Source of the DNA: HGM04593 sp045636545
GTDB lineage: Bacteria; Bacteroidota; Bacteroidia; Bacteroidales; Bacteroidaceae
NCBI GenBank assembly: GCA_045636545.1
Contig: JAZTXR010000099.1
Coordinates: 14,264 to 78,263 of the forward strand
Reading direction: 5' to 3'
DNA: 64,000 bases
In this document: positions 17,085 to 26,195 of the stretch, piece after piece
How positions within the stretch are numbered: position 1 is the stretch's first letter
How the letters are laid out: the number at the start of each line of letters is the position of its first letter
The notes under the pieces: model-generated
The model's database searches: none
What the model saw: the letters and a program-made list of their open reading frames with translations, nothing else
Told to the model about the DNA's origin: nothing
Position numbers and translations under genes: made by a program

Positions 17085-18486
17085 CTTTTATGCTTTTGAT
17101 GAATGACCTGGAACTTATATTTGCATCGTATGGAATGTCGAACAGCTCGAACAGGACGTTTGAGCGACCGTCCAATGCCTCCTCGACAAACTGCATTGCT
17201 TGTTCCTCTTTGCCGGTGTTCCATGATATGTAGGCAAGGTAGGCGTCTATGTCGGCCTTGTCATAGCTCAAGTCGCGGCAGTAGCCAAGAACTCTTCTTC
17301 CCAGTATGAGGTGGTTGTGATGTACAAGGTGTGCGCCAAGCCTGTAGAGGCACTCTTCTGTGCTCCACTCCTTTGTTTCAATGATGTTCATGTCATCAAA
17401 GGAGAGGTTCTCCTTGTCGCGTAGCTCGTACAGGTGCTTGTCAGTAAGTACCAGCTGTTTCATGTTGTCCGGGTGCATTAGCAGTGCCATTGACATTGCA
17501 TCGTCGGCAACCGATGTCTCGCCTGCGGTGTCCAGCAGTATGGCCTTGTTTATTCTTGCCAGCATTATTGCTATCGTTCCTTCCTGTGCTTTGCTTATGG
17601 CTGTGTCAAAAGCGTTTATTGCATCTTCTATGCGCCCTTCGTGGTAGTGGCATAGGCCTATGTAGAATGTCGGTGTGACAGTGTTGCTGTATTTTGCTGC
17701 AAGTGTCGCGAAGATTTTTCTTGCTGCGTTGTAGTCGCGCAGGTGGTAGTAACAGTATGCCTGCATCATATAGGCATACTCGATCTCTTCATTGATGGTG
17801 CTCTCATACTCGAAGCATTCAAGGCTCTTGCCGTACTTCTTGACCATATAGTATATGTGACCCAATTGCTCCCAGTAGAATGTGGAATAGGAGTTGCTGT
17901 CGAGTAGCTCGTTGTATATCTTTACCGCTTCGTTTATGCGCTGCAGCTCAATGAGGCACTCGGCTTTTACCTCGTGCAGGCTTATCTGCTGCGGGGCAGC
18001 CTGCAGGGCTGTCTCGCATATCTCCAATGCATCGTGTGCGAAACCGCAATCGAGCAGAATCTCAAGCCCCTCGTAAATGCTCTCCTGTCCGGGTGTGGAT
18101 TTCTGCAGCAGCTCTATTGCTATATCGTGGGCTTGTCTGAATTCTCTCAATGCCACCATAATCTCTGCTTTTATGGTGAGCATCTCTACTTCATCAATAC
18201 ATTTAAGTTCGCCGAACTGCTCTAACGCTTTTTCCGGTTCGCCGTTGTAAAGCAACAGTCTTATGCCCATCTTTATGTTTTCGGGGGCTGTGGGGTGCAG
18301 TCGTCTTGCTTCGTCAAGGACTGCTGCGGCATTCTCGTTCTTGTCTACAGACAGGTAATAGGACAACAAGTCCACGAACTCGTCTATGCCAAAATAGGAG
18401 CTTATTCCAAGCTTTGTGGATTTCTCGTATTTGGCAAGGAGTTCGCGGAAATCGGGAGATTCAAAGTATCCTTTGTCGTAGTTCAT
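17065..18486 (-). CDS. Tetratricopeptide-repeat protein
   Basis: This 473-residue protein without signal peptide or membrane segment is built of about ten TPR-like helical hairpins from residue 25 onward. Recurrent patterns include EKALEQFGELKC, HDALEICETALQAAP, NEAVKIYNELL, GKSLECFEYE and EDAINAFDTAI. It probably scaffolds a cytoplasmic protein complex; the partner is unknown. It begins 48 bases after glnS ends and is likely co-transcribed with it, a pairing common in Bacteroidales. Confidence 0.85.
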   Translation of the reverse strand: MNYDKGYFESPDFRELLAKYEKSTKLGISSYFGIDEFVDLLSYYLSVDKNENAAAVLDEARRLHPTAPENIKMGIRLLLYNGEPEKALEQFGELKCIDEVEMLTIKAEIMVALREFRQAHDIAIELLQKSTPGQESIYEGLEILLDCGFAHDALEICETALQAAPQQISLHEVKAECLIELQRINEAVKIYNELLDSNSYSTFYWEQLGHIYYMVKKYGKSLECFEYESTINEEIEYAYMMQAYCYYHLRDYNAARKIFATLAAKYSNTVTPTFYIGLCHYHEGRIEDAINAFDTAISKAQEGTIAIMLARINKAILLDTAGETSVADDAMSMALLMHPDNMKQLVLTDKHLYELRDKENLSFDDMNIIETKEWSTEECLYRLGAHLVHHNHLILGRRVLGYCRDLSYDKADIDAYLAYISWNTGKEEQAMQFVEEALDGRSNVLFELFDIPYDANISSRSFIKSIKERTGNA

Positions 18487-18534
18487 CCGGTGCTTTATTT
18501 CATATAATGTCCATAATGGAGCATTGTGCGGTTC

Positions 18535-20286
18535 TTACTTGCCTTTAAGGGATACCGTGCGGTTGAATACGGGCTTGTCGGGTGTGCTGTCCGGGTCTAC
18601 ATTGAAGTAGCCGATACGCTGGAATTGAAGGTGGCTCAAATGTGGTAGGCCGGCTGCCCATTCCTCAATGTAGGCGTTGCTGTTTATGCGTAGAGAATCG
18701 GGGTTCAGGAATGGACGCATAGCCTCAATTCCCCGCACACCGTTCTCGTTCTCGTATTGTTTGATGGCATCGCGTGGATTTTCGCAAGTCCACAGGCAGC
18801 TGTAATCGCGTACTTCACAAGGTACGCTGTGGTCGCAACTTACCCAATGCAGTGTCTTGCCTTTGATACGGCGGTCTGCTCCCGGCATGCCGCTACGGCT
18901 TTCGGGGTCATATGTCGCATGGATGCAAGTGATGTTGCCATTCTCGTCCTTTTCAATGCATTTGGTGGGGTCTTCGTCGCATTTTATGATGTATGCGTTC
19001 TTGAGGCGTACTTCTTTTCCCGGGCCCAAACGCAGGAATTTCTTTCCTCCATCTTCCATGAAATCTTCGCGCTCGATGTAGAGCTCGCGAGAGAAACGTA
19101 TGGTGTGTGAGCCGGAATTCTCGTCCTCGGGGTTGTTGATGGCTTGCATGTCTTCAACTTCTCCCTCGGGGTAGTTGTCTATAATCAGACGTACCGGGTC
19201 GACAACTGCGCTTACTCGCAGGGCGCGTGTGTTCAGATCCTCGCGGCATGCGGCTTCCATTAGCTTGATGTCATTAAGTGCATCGAATGTCGTATAGCCT
19301 ATCTTGTCGATGAAATTGAGTATTGCCTGAGGGCTGTATCCGCGACGGCGGATACCGCAGATTGTTGGCATGCGAGGGTCGTCCCAGCCGTTCACCACCC
19401 CCTCTTTGGTGAGGATGAGCAGGTTGCGCTTGCTCATAAGGGTGTAGTTGAGGTTCAGTTTGTTGAATTCGTATTGGTGTGGGCGGTTGTCATTGATGTC
19501 GCCATCATCACCTTTCCACTCCTTCATCCATGTGACGAACAGGTCGTACAGGTCGCGATGAGGCACGAACTCGAGTGTGCAGAGTGAGTGTGTTACACCT
19601 TCAAGGTAGTCACTTTGTCCATGTGTGAAATCGTACATCGGATATGCATTCCATTTGTCGCCGGTGCGCCAGTGTGGCATATTGAGGACACGGTACATGA
19701 TAGGGTCGCGGAAGTGCATGTTTGGACTGGTCATGTCAATCTTGGCACGAAGAATCATCTTTCCGGGCTCTACGTTGCCGCTGTTCATTTCGCGGAAAAG
19801 TCTCAGGCTTTCTTCTGCCGGACGGTCACGGTAAGGGCTGTCCTGTCCGGGCTCGGTGGTTGTACCTTTCTGTCGGGCAATCTCCTCCGATGTCTGTTCG
19901 TCAATGTATGCGCGGCCGGTTTTTATACACCACTCTGCAAAGTCCCACAGTTCCTGAAAATAGTCGCTGGCATAACAAACCTTGCCCCATTCGAAACCGA
20001 GCCATTTGATGTCCTGCTCGATGGCGCGTACAAATTCCATGTCCTCTTTCTGGGGGTTCGTGTCATCAAAACGAAGATTGCAGACGCCACCATATTTTTG
20101 TGCCATTCCAAAATCAATGGCGATAGCCTTGGCGTGGCCAATGTGCAGATAACCGTTGGGCTCGGGTGGAAAACGTGTCTGCACTTTGCTTCCGTTCTTG
20201 CCCTTTTCAAGGTCACTCACAATAATCTGCTCGATAAAACTGATGCTCTTTTTCTCGCTCTTTTCAGTTTCGTTGATTTCTGCCAT
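18535..20286 (-). CDS. glnS: Glutaminyl-tRNA synthetase
   Basis: This 583-residue class I synthetase charges tRNA-Gln directly. The HIGH motif is at residues 48-51 within PPEPNGYLHIGHAKA. RFDDTNPQKED and the KMSKS equivalent LMSKRN follow, then the two beta-barrel anticodon-binding domains (VVDPVRLIIDNYPEGE, DREDF-type REDFMEDG, and FNRTVSLKGK at the end). A near-consensus promoter lies about 60 bases upstream on the minus strand. Having GlnRS means the amidotransferase route for Gln-tRNA is not required. Confidence 0.97.
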   Translation of the reverse strand: MAEINETEKSEKKSISFIEQIIVSDLEKGKNGSKVQTRFPPEPNGYLHIGHAKAIAIDFGMAQKYGGVCNLRFDDTNPQKEDMEFVRAIEQDIKWLGFEWGKVCYASDYFQELWDFAEWCIKTGRAYIDEQTSEEIARQKGTTTEPGQDSPYRDRPAEESLRLFREMNSGNVEPGKMILRAKIDMTSPNMHFRDPIMYRVLNMPHWRTGDKWNAYPMYDFTHGQSDYLEGVTHSLCTLEFVPHRDLYDLFVTWMKEWKGDDGDINDNRPHQYEFNKLNLNYTLMSKRNLLILTKEGVVNGWDDPRMPTICGIRRRGYSPQAILNFIDKIGYTTFDALNDIKLMEAACREDLNTRALRVSAVVDPVRLIIDNYPEGEVEDMQAINNPEDENSGSHTIRFSRELYIEREDFMEDGGKKFLRLGPGKEVRLKNAYIIKCDEDPTKCIEKDENGNITCIHATYDPESRSGMPGADRRIKGKTLHWVSCDHSVPCEVRDYSCLWTCENPRDAIKQYENENGVRGIEAMRPFLNPDSLRINSNAYIEEWAAGLPHLSHLQFQRIGYFNVDPDSTPDKPVFNRTVSLKGK

Positions 20287-20345
20287 TTTTATATTGTTTT
20301 TGATTGTTATTGCTGTGCTTCAATGAAATCTATGATTTTAATCTA

Positions 20346-20375
20346 CAAAAATAACTCTTTTTTCTTTAAAACAAA
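20346..20375 (-). promoter_or_regulatory. Promoter of glnS
   Basis: Read on the minus strand: TTTG (20375-20372), 18 bases, TATTTTTG (20353-20346). Confidence 0.65.
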
Positions 20376-20431
20376 CTGTAGGGCTTGTTTAAAATGTCAT
20401 ACTCCTGGAAAAAACAGGCTTTGCCCTGCAT

Positions 20432-21310
20432 CTATTGCCGGTTGAGGGAAATGTAGAATCCCAGTTTGTAGATGTTGAATTTGAGAAGTGACGGGGAATT
20501 GCCGAGCAGATTTCTCTTCAAACGCCTCCGGCTGCATCTCCAATATGCCATGAATAGCCAGGTGAGGTTGTAACGTTCCAGTCTTTTTACCGTGTCGAGT
20601 AAAGGAGTACTGCCTATTCTTTGCTTTATTCCGGCAAGTGTTTCCAGGGCCTGTTCTGTCTTGGCTATGAATGTTGCATTGTCCTCAAGTCCACTGTGCA
20701 GCAATCTGTTCTCGATGTGAAGTATCCCAATGTTGCGTTTTTCCAGTTCTTTGCCGAAAAGTACATCCTCGTAACCGTATCTTGTAATGGATGTGTCAAA
20801 TAAAATGGAATTGAACAATTCCTTGTCTATTGCAAAGTTGAATGAGGTGAACTTGTCGTATGGAGCTTTGTTGCGTGTATGTGCATCGCGGCTTTTGTCG
20901 GCTTCCTTTTCGTATCTGTACCGTAGGATGCACGAACTGTCGTTGAGGCTTTCTGAATGGTATAATCCGCCGCAGACAACCTTGTGCTCCTGTAGCGCCT
21001 CTTTGTATTCCGCAAGAAAATCATCCTTTTCAATAACCGCATCGCAGTCTATGAATATGAGGCTTGGATATAGTGCTTCTGCGGCCAGCGTGTTGCGTAT
21101 CGCTGCGCGGCCGATGTTCGTTTTTTTTACAATCCTTCTGCAGTTTGTAAGGGTGTCGGCGGTGGCATTGAGGTGCAGCATATTTTCGTCTGTGCCGTCT
21201 TCGGCAACCAGAATCTCGAAAGGACATCCAAGTTCTTCGCCTTGTTTGTGGAGCTCTTCTACCAGCGCGCGGCATTCGAAATTTTTTACTGGGATTAAGA
21301 TTGATAACAT
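20432..21310 (-). CDS. Family 2 glycosyltransferase
   Basis: This 292-residue cytoplasmic GT-A fold enzyme opens with MLSILIPVKNFE. It has the nucleotide-contacting AEDGTDEN, a DxD-like FIDCDAVIEKDDF near residue 95, and the acceptor-side segment GYEDVLFGKEL. The sugar donor and acceptor cannot be told. There is a -7 box TATCTTTG (minus, 21343-21336) 26 bases upstream. No other glycan genes adjoin it, so it may act on lipid A core or a scattered surface glycan. Confidence 0.88.
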   Translation of the reverse strand: MLSILIPVKNFECRALVEELHKQGEELGCPFEILVAEDGTDENMLHLNATADTLTNCRRIVKKTNIGRAAIRNTLAAEALYPSLIFIDCDAVIEKDDFLAEYKEALQEHKVVCGGLYHSESLNDSSCILRYRYEKEADKSRDAHTRNKAPYDKFTSFNFAIDKELFNSILFDTSITRYGYEDVLFGKELEKRNIGILHIENRLLHSGLEDNATFIAKTEQALETLAGIKQRIGSTPLLDTVKRLERYNLTWLFMAYWRCSRRRLKRNLLGNSPSLLKFNIYKLGFYISLNRQ

Positions 21311-21363
21311 AATTGCCTTGCAGTTTCTTCCGTTGCAAAGATATAAAACTTGTCCGAATATTT

Positions 21364-21418
21364 AGAGACTGTTTGAAATTATCAACTTCTATATTTTTTA
21401 GAAATTTAAACAGCTTCT
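21364..21418. repeat. Short inverted-repeat element, copy C (55 bp)
   Basis: AGAGACTGTTTGAAATT (21364-21380) faces AAATTTAAACAGCTTCT (21402-21418), matching in 13 of 17 positions as inverted repeats. The ends are the same as those of copies A and B, but the 21-base centre lacks their shared core. It looks like an internal-deletion derivative. It sits between divergent GT2 and fhs genes. Confidence 0.5.
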
Positions 21419-21510
21419 TGTAATGTGTGCGTGTGTGATTGCTGTAATATGAATATATTTTATTATCTTCGCAAAGCAAAACGAATCTATAATCAAAAGA
21501 CATATTATTT

Positions 21511-23172
21511 ATGAAGAGTGACATCCAGATTGCTCATGAAACAAAACTTGAGCGCATTGAGAACGTGGCAGCCCAGATTGGCATTGAAGCCAATGATTTG
21601 GAGCATTATGGCAAGTACATTGCAAAGTTACCCTTGAATCTTATCACAGAGCAGAAAGGCAAACTTATTCTTGTGACTGCAATTACTGCAACAAAGGCGG
21701 GTATTGGAAAGACAACAGTTTCCATTGGTCTTGCCTTGGGGCTTAACAAGATTGGCAAGAAGGCTGTCGTTGCTCTTCGTGAGCCTTCTCTCGGCCCCTG
21801 TTTCGGTATGAAAGGCGGTGCTGCCGGCGGCGGTTATGCACAGGTGTTGCCAATGGAGAAGATTAACCTTCATTTTACAGGTGACTTCCACGCAATAACA
21901 TCGGCTCACAATATGATTTCGGCATTGCTCGACAACTATCTATATCAGCACGCAAAGGATGGTTTCGGGCTCAAGGAAATCCTGTGGCGCCGTGTGCTTG
22001 ATGTGAATGACCGTTCACTCCGCTCGATTATCACCGGTATAGGTCCCGCTACAAACGGTATTGTGGAGCAGGCCGGTTTCGATATAACTCCGGCTTCGGA
22101 ACTCATGGCGATTCTTTGCCTTGCAAGCGATGAGGAGGATTTGCGCCGTCGCATAGAGAATATCATGCTCGGTTACACCTACGCAGGCGAGCCTTTCACT
22201 GTGAAGGACCTTGGCGTGGCGGGTGCTATCATGGTGTTGTTGAAGGATGCTATCCAGCCCAACCTTGTGCAGACGACAGAGAACACCCCTGCGATTATCC
22301 ACGGTGGTCCTTTTGCAAACATTGCACATGGCTGTAACTCGCAGCTTGCGACAAAGATGGCCTTGGCACACAGCGAATATACCATTACCGAGGCTGGTTT
22401 CGGAGCAGATTTGGGTGCCGAGAAGTTCTACAATATCCTTTGCCGCAAGAGTGGCCTGCAGCCCGATGCGACAGTCATTGTTGCAACAGCCCAGGGCTTG
22501 AAGATGCACGGTGGTGTAGAGCTTGACAAAATCAAGGAACCCGATATGGATGGCTTGCGCAATGGCTTGGCCAACCTTGACCGTCATGTCGAGAACCTCC
22601 GCTCATTCGGTCAGTCAGTAATTGTAGTGTTCAACCGGTTTGCTACCGATACCGACGAGGAGATGGCGCTGCTGCGCAATCACTGCGAGCAGGAACTTGG
22701 CTTGCCGTTTGTAATCAACAATGCATTTGCCCAGGGTGGTGAGGGTGCTGTCGAGATGGCACAGATTGTTGTCGATACAATAGAGAACAATCCTTCAAAG
22801 CCTCTGCAGTTCACTTATAATGACGAGGATAGCATACAGACAAAGATTGAGAAAGTGGCCAAGAGTATTTATGGCGCGGCTTCGGTTACCTTTGCAAAGC
22901 CTGCGCTCGACCGCATCAAACTCGCCGAGAAGTATGGTCTTGCCAACTGCCCGGTATGTATTGCAAAGACACAGTTCTCTTTCAGTGCCGATGCAAAGCA
23001 GTATGGTGCCGTAAAGGGTTTCAACCTGCAGATTCGTGACGTTGTCCTCAATGCCGGTGCCGAGATGATTGTTGCCATTGCTGGCGATATCATCCGTATG
23101 CCAGGCTTGCCAAAGGTTCCACAGGCAAACTGCATTGATTTCGTGGATGGTGAGATTGTAGGCTTGAGCTAA
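21511..23172 (+). CDS. fhs: Formate-tetrahydrofolate ligase
   Basis: This 553-residue ATP-dependent enzyme makes 10-formyl-tetrahydrofolate from formate, supplying one-carbon units for purines and fMet. The ATP-binding loop reads KAGIGKTT (around residue 61). It is followed by the family hallmark REPSLGPCFGMKGGAAGGGY, FTGDFHAITSAHNM, and GAEKFYNIKCR-like GAEKFYNILCRKSG. The C-terminus has GDIIRMPGLPKVP. A -7 box TATCTTCG (21464-21471) lies 40 bases upstream. Single gene ended by the palindrome at 23198. Confidence 0.96.
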   Translation: MKSDIQIAHETKLERIENVAAQIGIEANDLEHYGKYIAKLPLNLITEQKGKLILVTAITATKAGIGKTTVSIGLALGLNKIGKKAVVALREPSLGPCFGMKGGAAGGGYAQVLPMEKINLHFTGDFHAITSAHNMISALLDNYLYQHAKDGFGLKEILWRRVLDVNDRSLRSIITGIGPATNGIVEQAGFDITPASELMAILCLASDEEDLRRRIENIMLGYTYAGEPFTVKDLGVAGAIMVLLKDAIQPNLVQTTENTPAIIHGGPFANIAHGCNSQLATKMALAHSEYTITEAGFGADLGAEKFYNILCRKSGLQPDATVIVATAQGLKMHGGVELDKIKEPDMDGLRNGLANLDRHVENLRSFGQSVIVVFNRFATDTDEEMALLRNHCEQELGLPFVINNAFAQGGEGAVEMAQIVVDTIENNPSKPLQFTYNDEDSIQTKIEKVAKSIYGAASVTFAKPALDRIKLAEKYGLANCPVCIAKTQFSFSADAKQYGAVKGFNLQIRDVVLNAGAEMIVAIAGDIIRMPGLPKVPQANCIDFVDGEIVGLS

Positions 23173-23197
23173 TAAGGATATATCTGATAATAATTTC

Positions 23198-23223
23198 AAA
23201 GGCGCGCACCGGTGCGCGCCTTT
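23198..23223 (+). terminator. Intrinsic terminator after fhs
   Basis: Loopless palindrome AAAGGCGCGCACC / GGTGCGCGCCTTT followed by a T-run, 18 bases before the rarA ATG. Confidence 0.8.
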
Positions 23224-23240
23224 TTTTTGATATAAGAATT

Positions 23241-24521
23241 ATGGCACAACCATTAGCGGAGCGTTTACGCCCCACATCTTTTGATAATTATGTCGGTCAG
23301 CAGCATCTTGTCGGTGGAGGTGCTGTGTTACGTCGTATGATTGATTCGGGCAGAATCCTCTCGTTCATAATGTGGGGGCCGCCGGGTACGGGAAAGACGA
23401 CGATTGCGCGCATAATTGCCAATACCCTGAATCGCCCGTTCTATACTTTGAATGCTGTGTCGGCTGGGGTGAAGGAGGTGCGTGAGGTCATTGACAAGGC
23501 GAAGAGTTCACCGCTCTTTTCGCGTGGCAGTGCAATACTTTTCATTGATGAGATTCACCGTTTCAGCAAGTCGCAGCAGGACTCCCTGTTGAGTGCGGTG
23601 GAGACGGGAGTGGTTACTCTGATAGGTGCTACTACCGAGAATCCTTCGTTCGAGGTAATACGTCCGCTACTTTCACGTTGTCAACTCTATGTTCTCAAAT
23701 CGCTTGAACAAGGTGATTTGATGCAGCTGCTCAACTATGCTATAGGCAATGACAATATCCTGAAGGAACGCGGTGTCGAACTTCGCGAGACTGCGGCCAT
23801 CATGCGCTACAGCGGTGGCGATGCGCGTAAATTGCTCAATATCCTTGAACTTGTGGTTGAGAGTGACCCCGAATCTCCTGTGGTAATTACAGATGAGAAG
23901 GTGAAGAAGTGTCTCCAGCAGAATCCGGCTGCTTATGACAAGGATGGCGAGATGCACTACGATATAATCTCGGCTTTCATAAAATCTATCCGTGGCAGTG
24001 ACCCCGATGCGGCCCTCTATTGGATGGCGCGTATGATTGAGGGTGGCGAAGACCCGGCCTTTATTGCACGTCGCATAGTTATATCGGCATCGGAGGATAT
24101 CGGTCTTGCCAATCCTAATGCGCTTTTGCTGGCCAACGCAGCTTTTGATGCTGTGACGAAGATTGGGTGGCCCGAGGGACGCATTCCCCTTGCGCAGGCG
24201 GTGGTTTACCTTGCTACTTCGCCCAAAAGCAATTCGGCATACATGGGCATAAACAAGGCATTGCAAACGGTGCGCGAAACAGGAAACCTGCCCGTACCTC
24301 TACATTTGCGCAATGCTCCCACAAAACTAATGGCAGAGCTGGGGTATGCCGACGGTTATAAATATTCTCATGACTATCCCGGACATTTTGCCAAGCAGCA
24401 GTTCTTGCCCGATGGTGGTGAGGCATTCTCTTTCTGGCTACCACAGGACAATCCTGTCGAGGCTAAGGCAAGGGCTTGGATGCAGCAGTGCTGGGGTGAT
24501 GAGAAACCTTTCTGCAAATAA
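23241..24521 (+). CDS. rarA: Replication-associated recombination protein RarA/MgsA
   Basis: This 426-residue AAA+ ATPase acts at stalled replication forks. Walker A is GPPGTGKTT at residues 46-54, Walker B is ILFIDEIHRF, and sensor 1 is GATTENPSFE. Arginine finger and sensor 2 regions (SGGDARKLLNILE) follow, then the MgsA tetramerisation domain (YDIISAFIKSIRGSDPDAALYW through YKYSHDYPGHF). Length is normal. The fhs terminator lies between it and fhs, so it probably has its own weak promoter or relies on read-through. Confidence 0.95.
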   Translation: MAQPLAERLRPTSFDNYVGQQHLVGGGAVLRRMIDSGRILSFIMWGPPGTGKTTIARIIANTLNRPFYTLNAVSAGVKEVREVIDKAKSSPLFSRGSAILFIDEIHRFSKSQQDSLLSAVETGVVTLIGATTENPSFEVIRPLLSRCQLYVLKSLEQGDLMQLLNYAIGNDNILKERGVELRETAAIMRYSGGDARKLLNILELVVESDPESPVVITDEKVKKCLQQNPAAYDKDGEMHYDIISAFIKSIRGSDPDAALYWMARMIEGGEDPAFIARRIVISASEDIGLANPNALLLANAAFDAVTKIGWPEGRIPLAQAVVYLATSPKSNSAYMGINKALQTVRETGNLPVPLHLRNAPTKLMAELGYADGYKYSHDYPGHFAKQQFLPDGGEAFSFWLPQDNPVEAKARAWMQQCWGDEKPFCK

Positions 24522-24586
24522 TCCGGTTTCTTATAATATGGTTATCCCGAGTGCATTCTGCTTTGAACAACATTTCGGGTATGGAT

Positions 24587-24630
24587 ATAAAATCATAGAG
24601 GATATGAATTCATATCCTCTATGATTTTAT
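24587..24630. terminator. Perfect 44-base palindrome, bidirectional terminator
   Basis: Exact inverted repeat without loop centred on GAATTC (24606-24611), between convergent rarA and secG. Both ends are AT-rich (AAAAT/ATTTT). Confidence 0.8.
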
Positions 24631-24648
24631 TGATTTCAAGTGTATCAA

Positions 24649-24960
24649 TTATTCCTCTACAGGGAACACCGGAGCATCGGCGCTGTTGCCGGTTGCATCA
24701 GAGTATGAAATCTCTGTTTCCTGCTGGCTTGCTTTCTCTGATGAGAGAGCGTGTGCCGAGAAGATGCTGAACAAAACCATTGATGCTGCGATTGTCCAGG
24801 TTGCTTTCTCCAGGAAATCTGTAGTCTTTCTAACGCCCATAATCTGGTTCGATGATGCGAAACCTGAAGCCAAGCCACCACCTTTAGAATTCTGGATAAG
24901 TACGATAAGGCACATCAAGATAGATGCCAAAACAATGAGTAGTACAAAGAATGTGAACAT
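24649..24960 (-). CDS. secG: Preprotein translocase subunit SecG
   Basis: This 103-residue protein has two membrane helices. The first is FVLLIVLASILMCLIVLIQ, followed by the conserved cytoplasmic loop NSKGGGLASGFASSNQIMGVRKTTDFLEK. The second helix is WTIAASMVLFSIFSA, followed by a polar acidic tail. SecG assists SecYE in protein export across the inner membrane. It is the last gene of the run sigma-54 activator, lptE, TPR, secG, starting just one base after the TPR gene's stop. Confidence 0.93.
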   Translation of the reverse strand: MFTFFVLLIVLASILMCLIVLIQNSKGGGLASGFASSNQIMGVRKTTDFLEKATWTIAASMVLFSIFSAHALSSEKASQQETEISYSDATGNSADAPVFPVEE

Positions 24961-24961
24961 G

Positions 24962-25666
24962 TTATTCTTTTTTTGTATGTTTTATTATTATTTCTAAAAA
25001 TCTTATTTGGTCTGCAAAGTAACGATTTTTATTCGGAAATTCCAAATATAATCGTTTAATAATTTCAAGCGCCTTCTCATATTTGCCTTGTTTTATGTAA
25101 ATGTTGGCCAAAGTTTCTGTGAAGAACGAGGTTTCTGTGCTTTCCGTTCCAGGATTCTCCTCTTTCTCGTTTTCGGCAGGCGCGCTGAGGTTCAGGCTTA
25201 TCCTTTCATTGTCGCCGGCAAGGAAATCGTCAATGAGCTGCTGTCCGCTCAATTCCGGGATATTGTCACAACTTTCTGCTTTATCCTTCAGATAAGCCGA
25301 TGCGTAATCTACGGCGGCGGCACCTTCGGCCTCGAGCGAAAGATGGTCGGACGGTATGGTCTCAAGGAATGCATCGATGAGTGCCATTGTCCTGTCTACC
25401 GGTATGTCTGCTGGGGCTTCTTCAATGGTGGATGCAGTGCCGTAACCTGCCATAAGTTCAAAAATAGGCCAACGGCTCTTTAAATGAATGGCGGCTTTGC
25501 GCATCTCTTTGCCGAAGTCAATGTCGTGCAACAGGTAGAGGTTCTTGAGCATCAACAGGCGTGCAACATCAAAGTATGGGTACTTGCCGACAATAAGGCG
25601 CAGTTCGTAAAGTGTGTCGCGGTTGAGCTTCTCGGGGTGTGATATGTATGTGTGAATATTTTCCAT
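24962..25666 (-). CDS. Uncharacterised protein with C-terminal TPR-like hairpin
   Basis: This 234-residue soluble protein has no signal peptide. An N-terminal helical region (LYELRLIVGKYPYFDVARLLMLKNLY) is followed by an acidic linker around residues 120-175 of low complexity. One clear TPR-like pair lies near the C-terminus (TETLANIYIKQGKYEKALEIIKRLYLEFP). It lies between lptE and secG, 1-2 bases from each, so it is tightly co-expressed with export functions. The function is not known. Confidence 0.8.
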   Translation of the reverse strand: MENIHTYISHPEKLNRDTLYELRLIVGKYPYFDVARLLMLKNLYLLHDIDFGKEMRKAAIHLKSRWPIFELMAGYGTASTIEEAPADIPVDRTMALIDAFLETIPSDHLSLEAEGAAAVDYASAYLKDKAESCDNIPELSGQQLIDDFLAGDNERISLNLSAPAENEKEENPGTESTETSFFTETLANIYIKQGKYEKALEIIKRLYLEFPNKNRYFADQIRFLEIIIKHTKKE

Positions 25667-25667
25667 T

Positions 25668-26195
25668 TTACCAGTTTGCGACAGCTGCGTTGAATATTGC
25701 GTCTACTATTTCATCAATCATCTGGCCTACAAGTTCCTCCTGTACCGAGTCAAGCGACTGTGTGGCATCGAAGTCACGTGTGGCGCTGAACTGCCGTTCA
25801 AAATCGTCTTCGTGGTTGGTGTTGTTTGTGAAGCGTACGTTTACGGTCATCTTCAGCTGCACCATCGATGAGTAACCATCCGAGGATATCGACTTGTTGT
25901 ACTGGTCGTATGCCGTGATTTCCCCGGCAAACTGCATGTCGCCGCCACGTGATACCTGTTGCAGCTTTGTCTGTTGCACGAAAATGTCGTTGAGCTTTTC
26001 GTTGAACATTGTGGCCATGGGGCCCCATTGGTATGCGGCGCGATTCTGGAATGTCTCAAGTGATATCGTCTTTACTTTTGTGTAGTCAATTGAGGCACCT
26101 GTAAACTTGTAGCTTACCGTACAACCTTGGAGAACCATAGCTGCCAACAGGAGCGCTATGTATGTGGGCTTGTGTATAATCCTATTCAATGCCAT
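25668..26195 (-). CDS. lptE: LPS-assembly lipoprotein LptE
   Basis: This 175-residue outer-membrane lipoprotein has lipobox VLQGC with Cys25. The mature protein starts TVSYKFTGASIDYTKVKTISLETF, the strand pattern of Bacteroidota LptE. It has an alpha/beta sandwich with the C-terminal helix QEELVGQMIDEIVDAIFN. LptE plugs the LptD barrel and helps insert LPS. Its start overlaps the end of the sigma-54 activator gene by 14 bases, implying translational coupling. Confidence 0.88.
   Translation of the reverse strand: MALNRIIHKPTYIALLLAAMVLQGCTVSYKFTGASIDYTKVKTISLETFQNRAAYQWGPMATMFNEKLNDIFVQQTKLQQVSRGGDMQFAGEITAYDQYNKSISSDGYSSMVQLKMTVNVRFTNNTNHEDDFERQFSATRDFDATQSLDSVQEELVGQMIDEIVDAIFNAAVANW

Noticed and set aside
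20376..20412. Possible fourth copy of the inverted-repeat element (CTTGTTTAAAATG)
   Set aside because: Only one end-like motif, without an inverted partner or the shared core.
19588..20445. Long plus-strand open frame opposite glnS
   Set aside because: Shadow of glnS; cysteine- and histidine-rich composition is typical of antisense frames.
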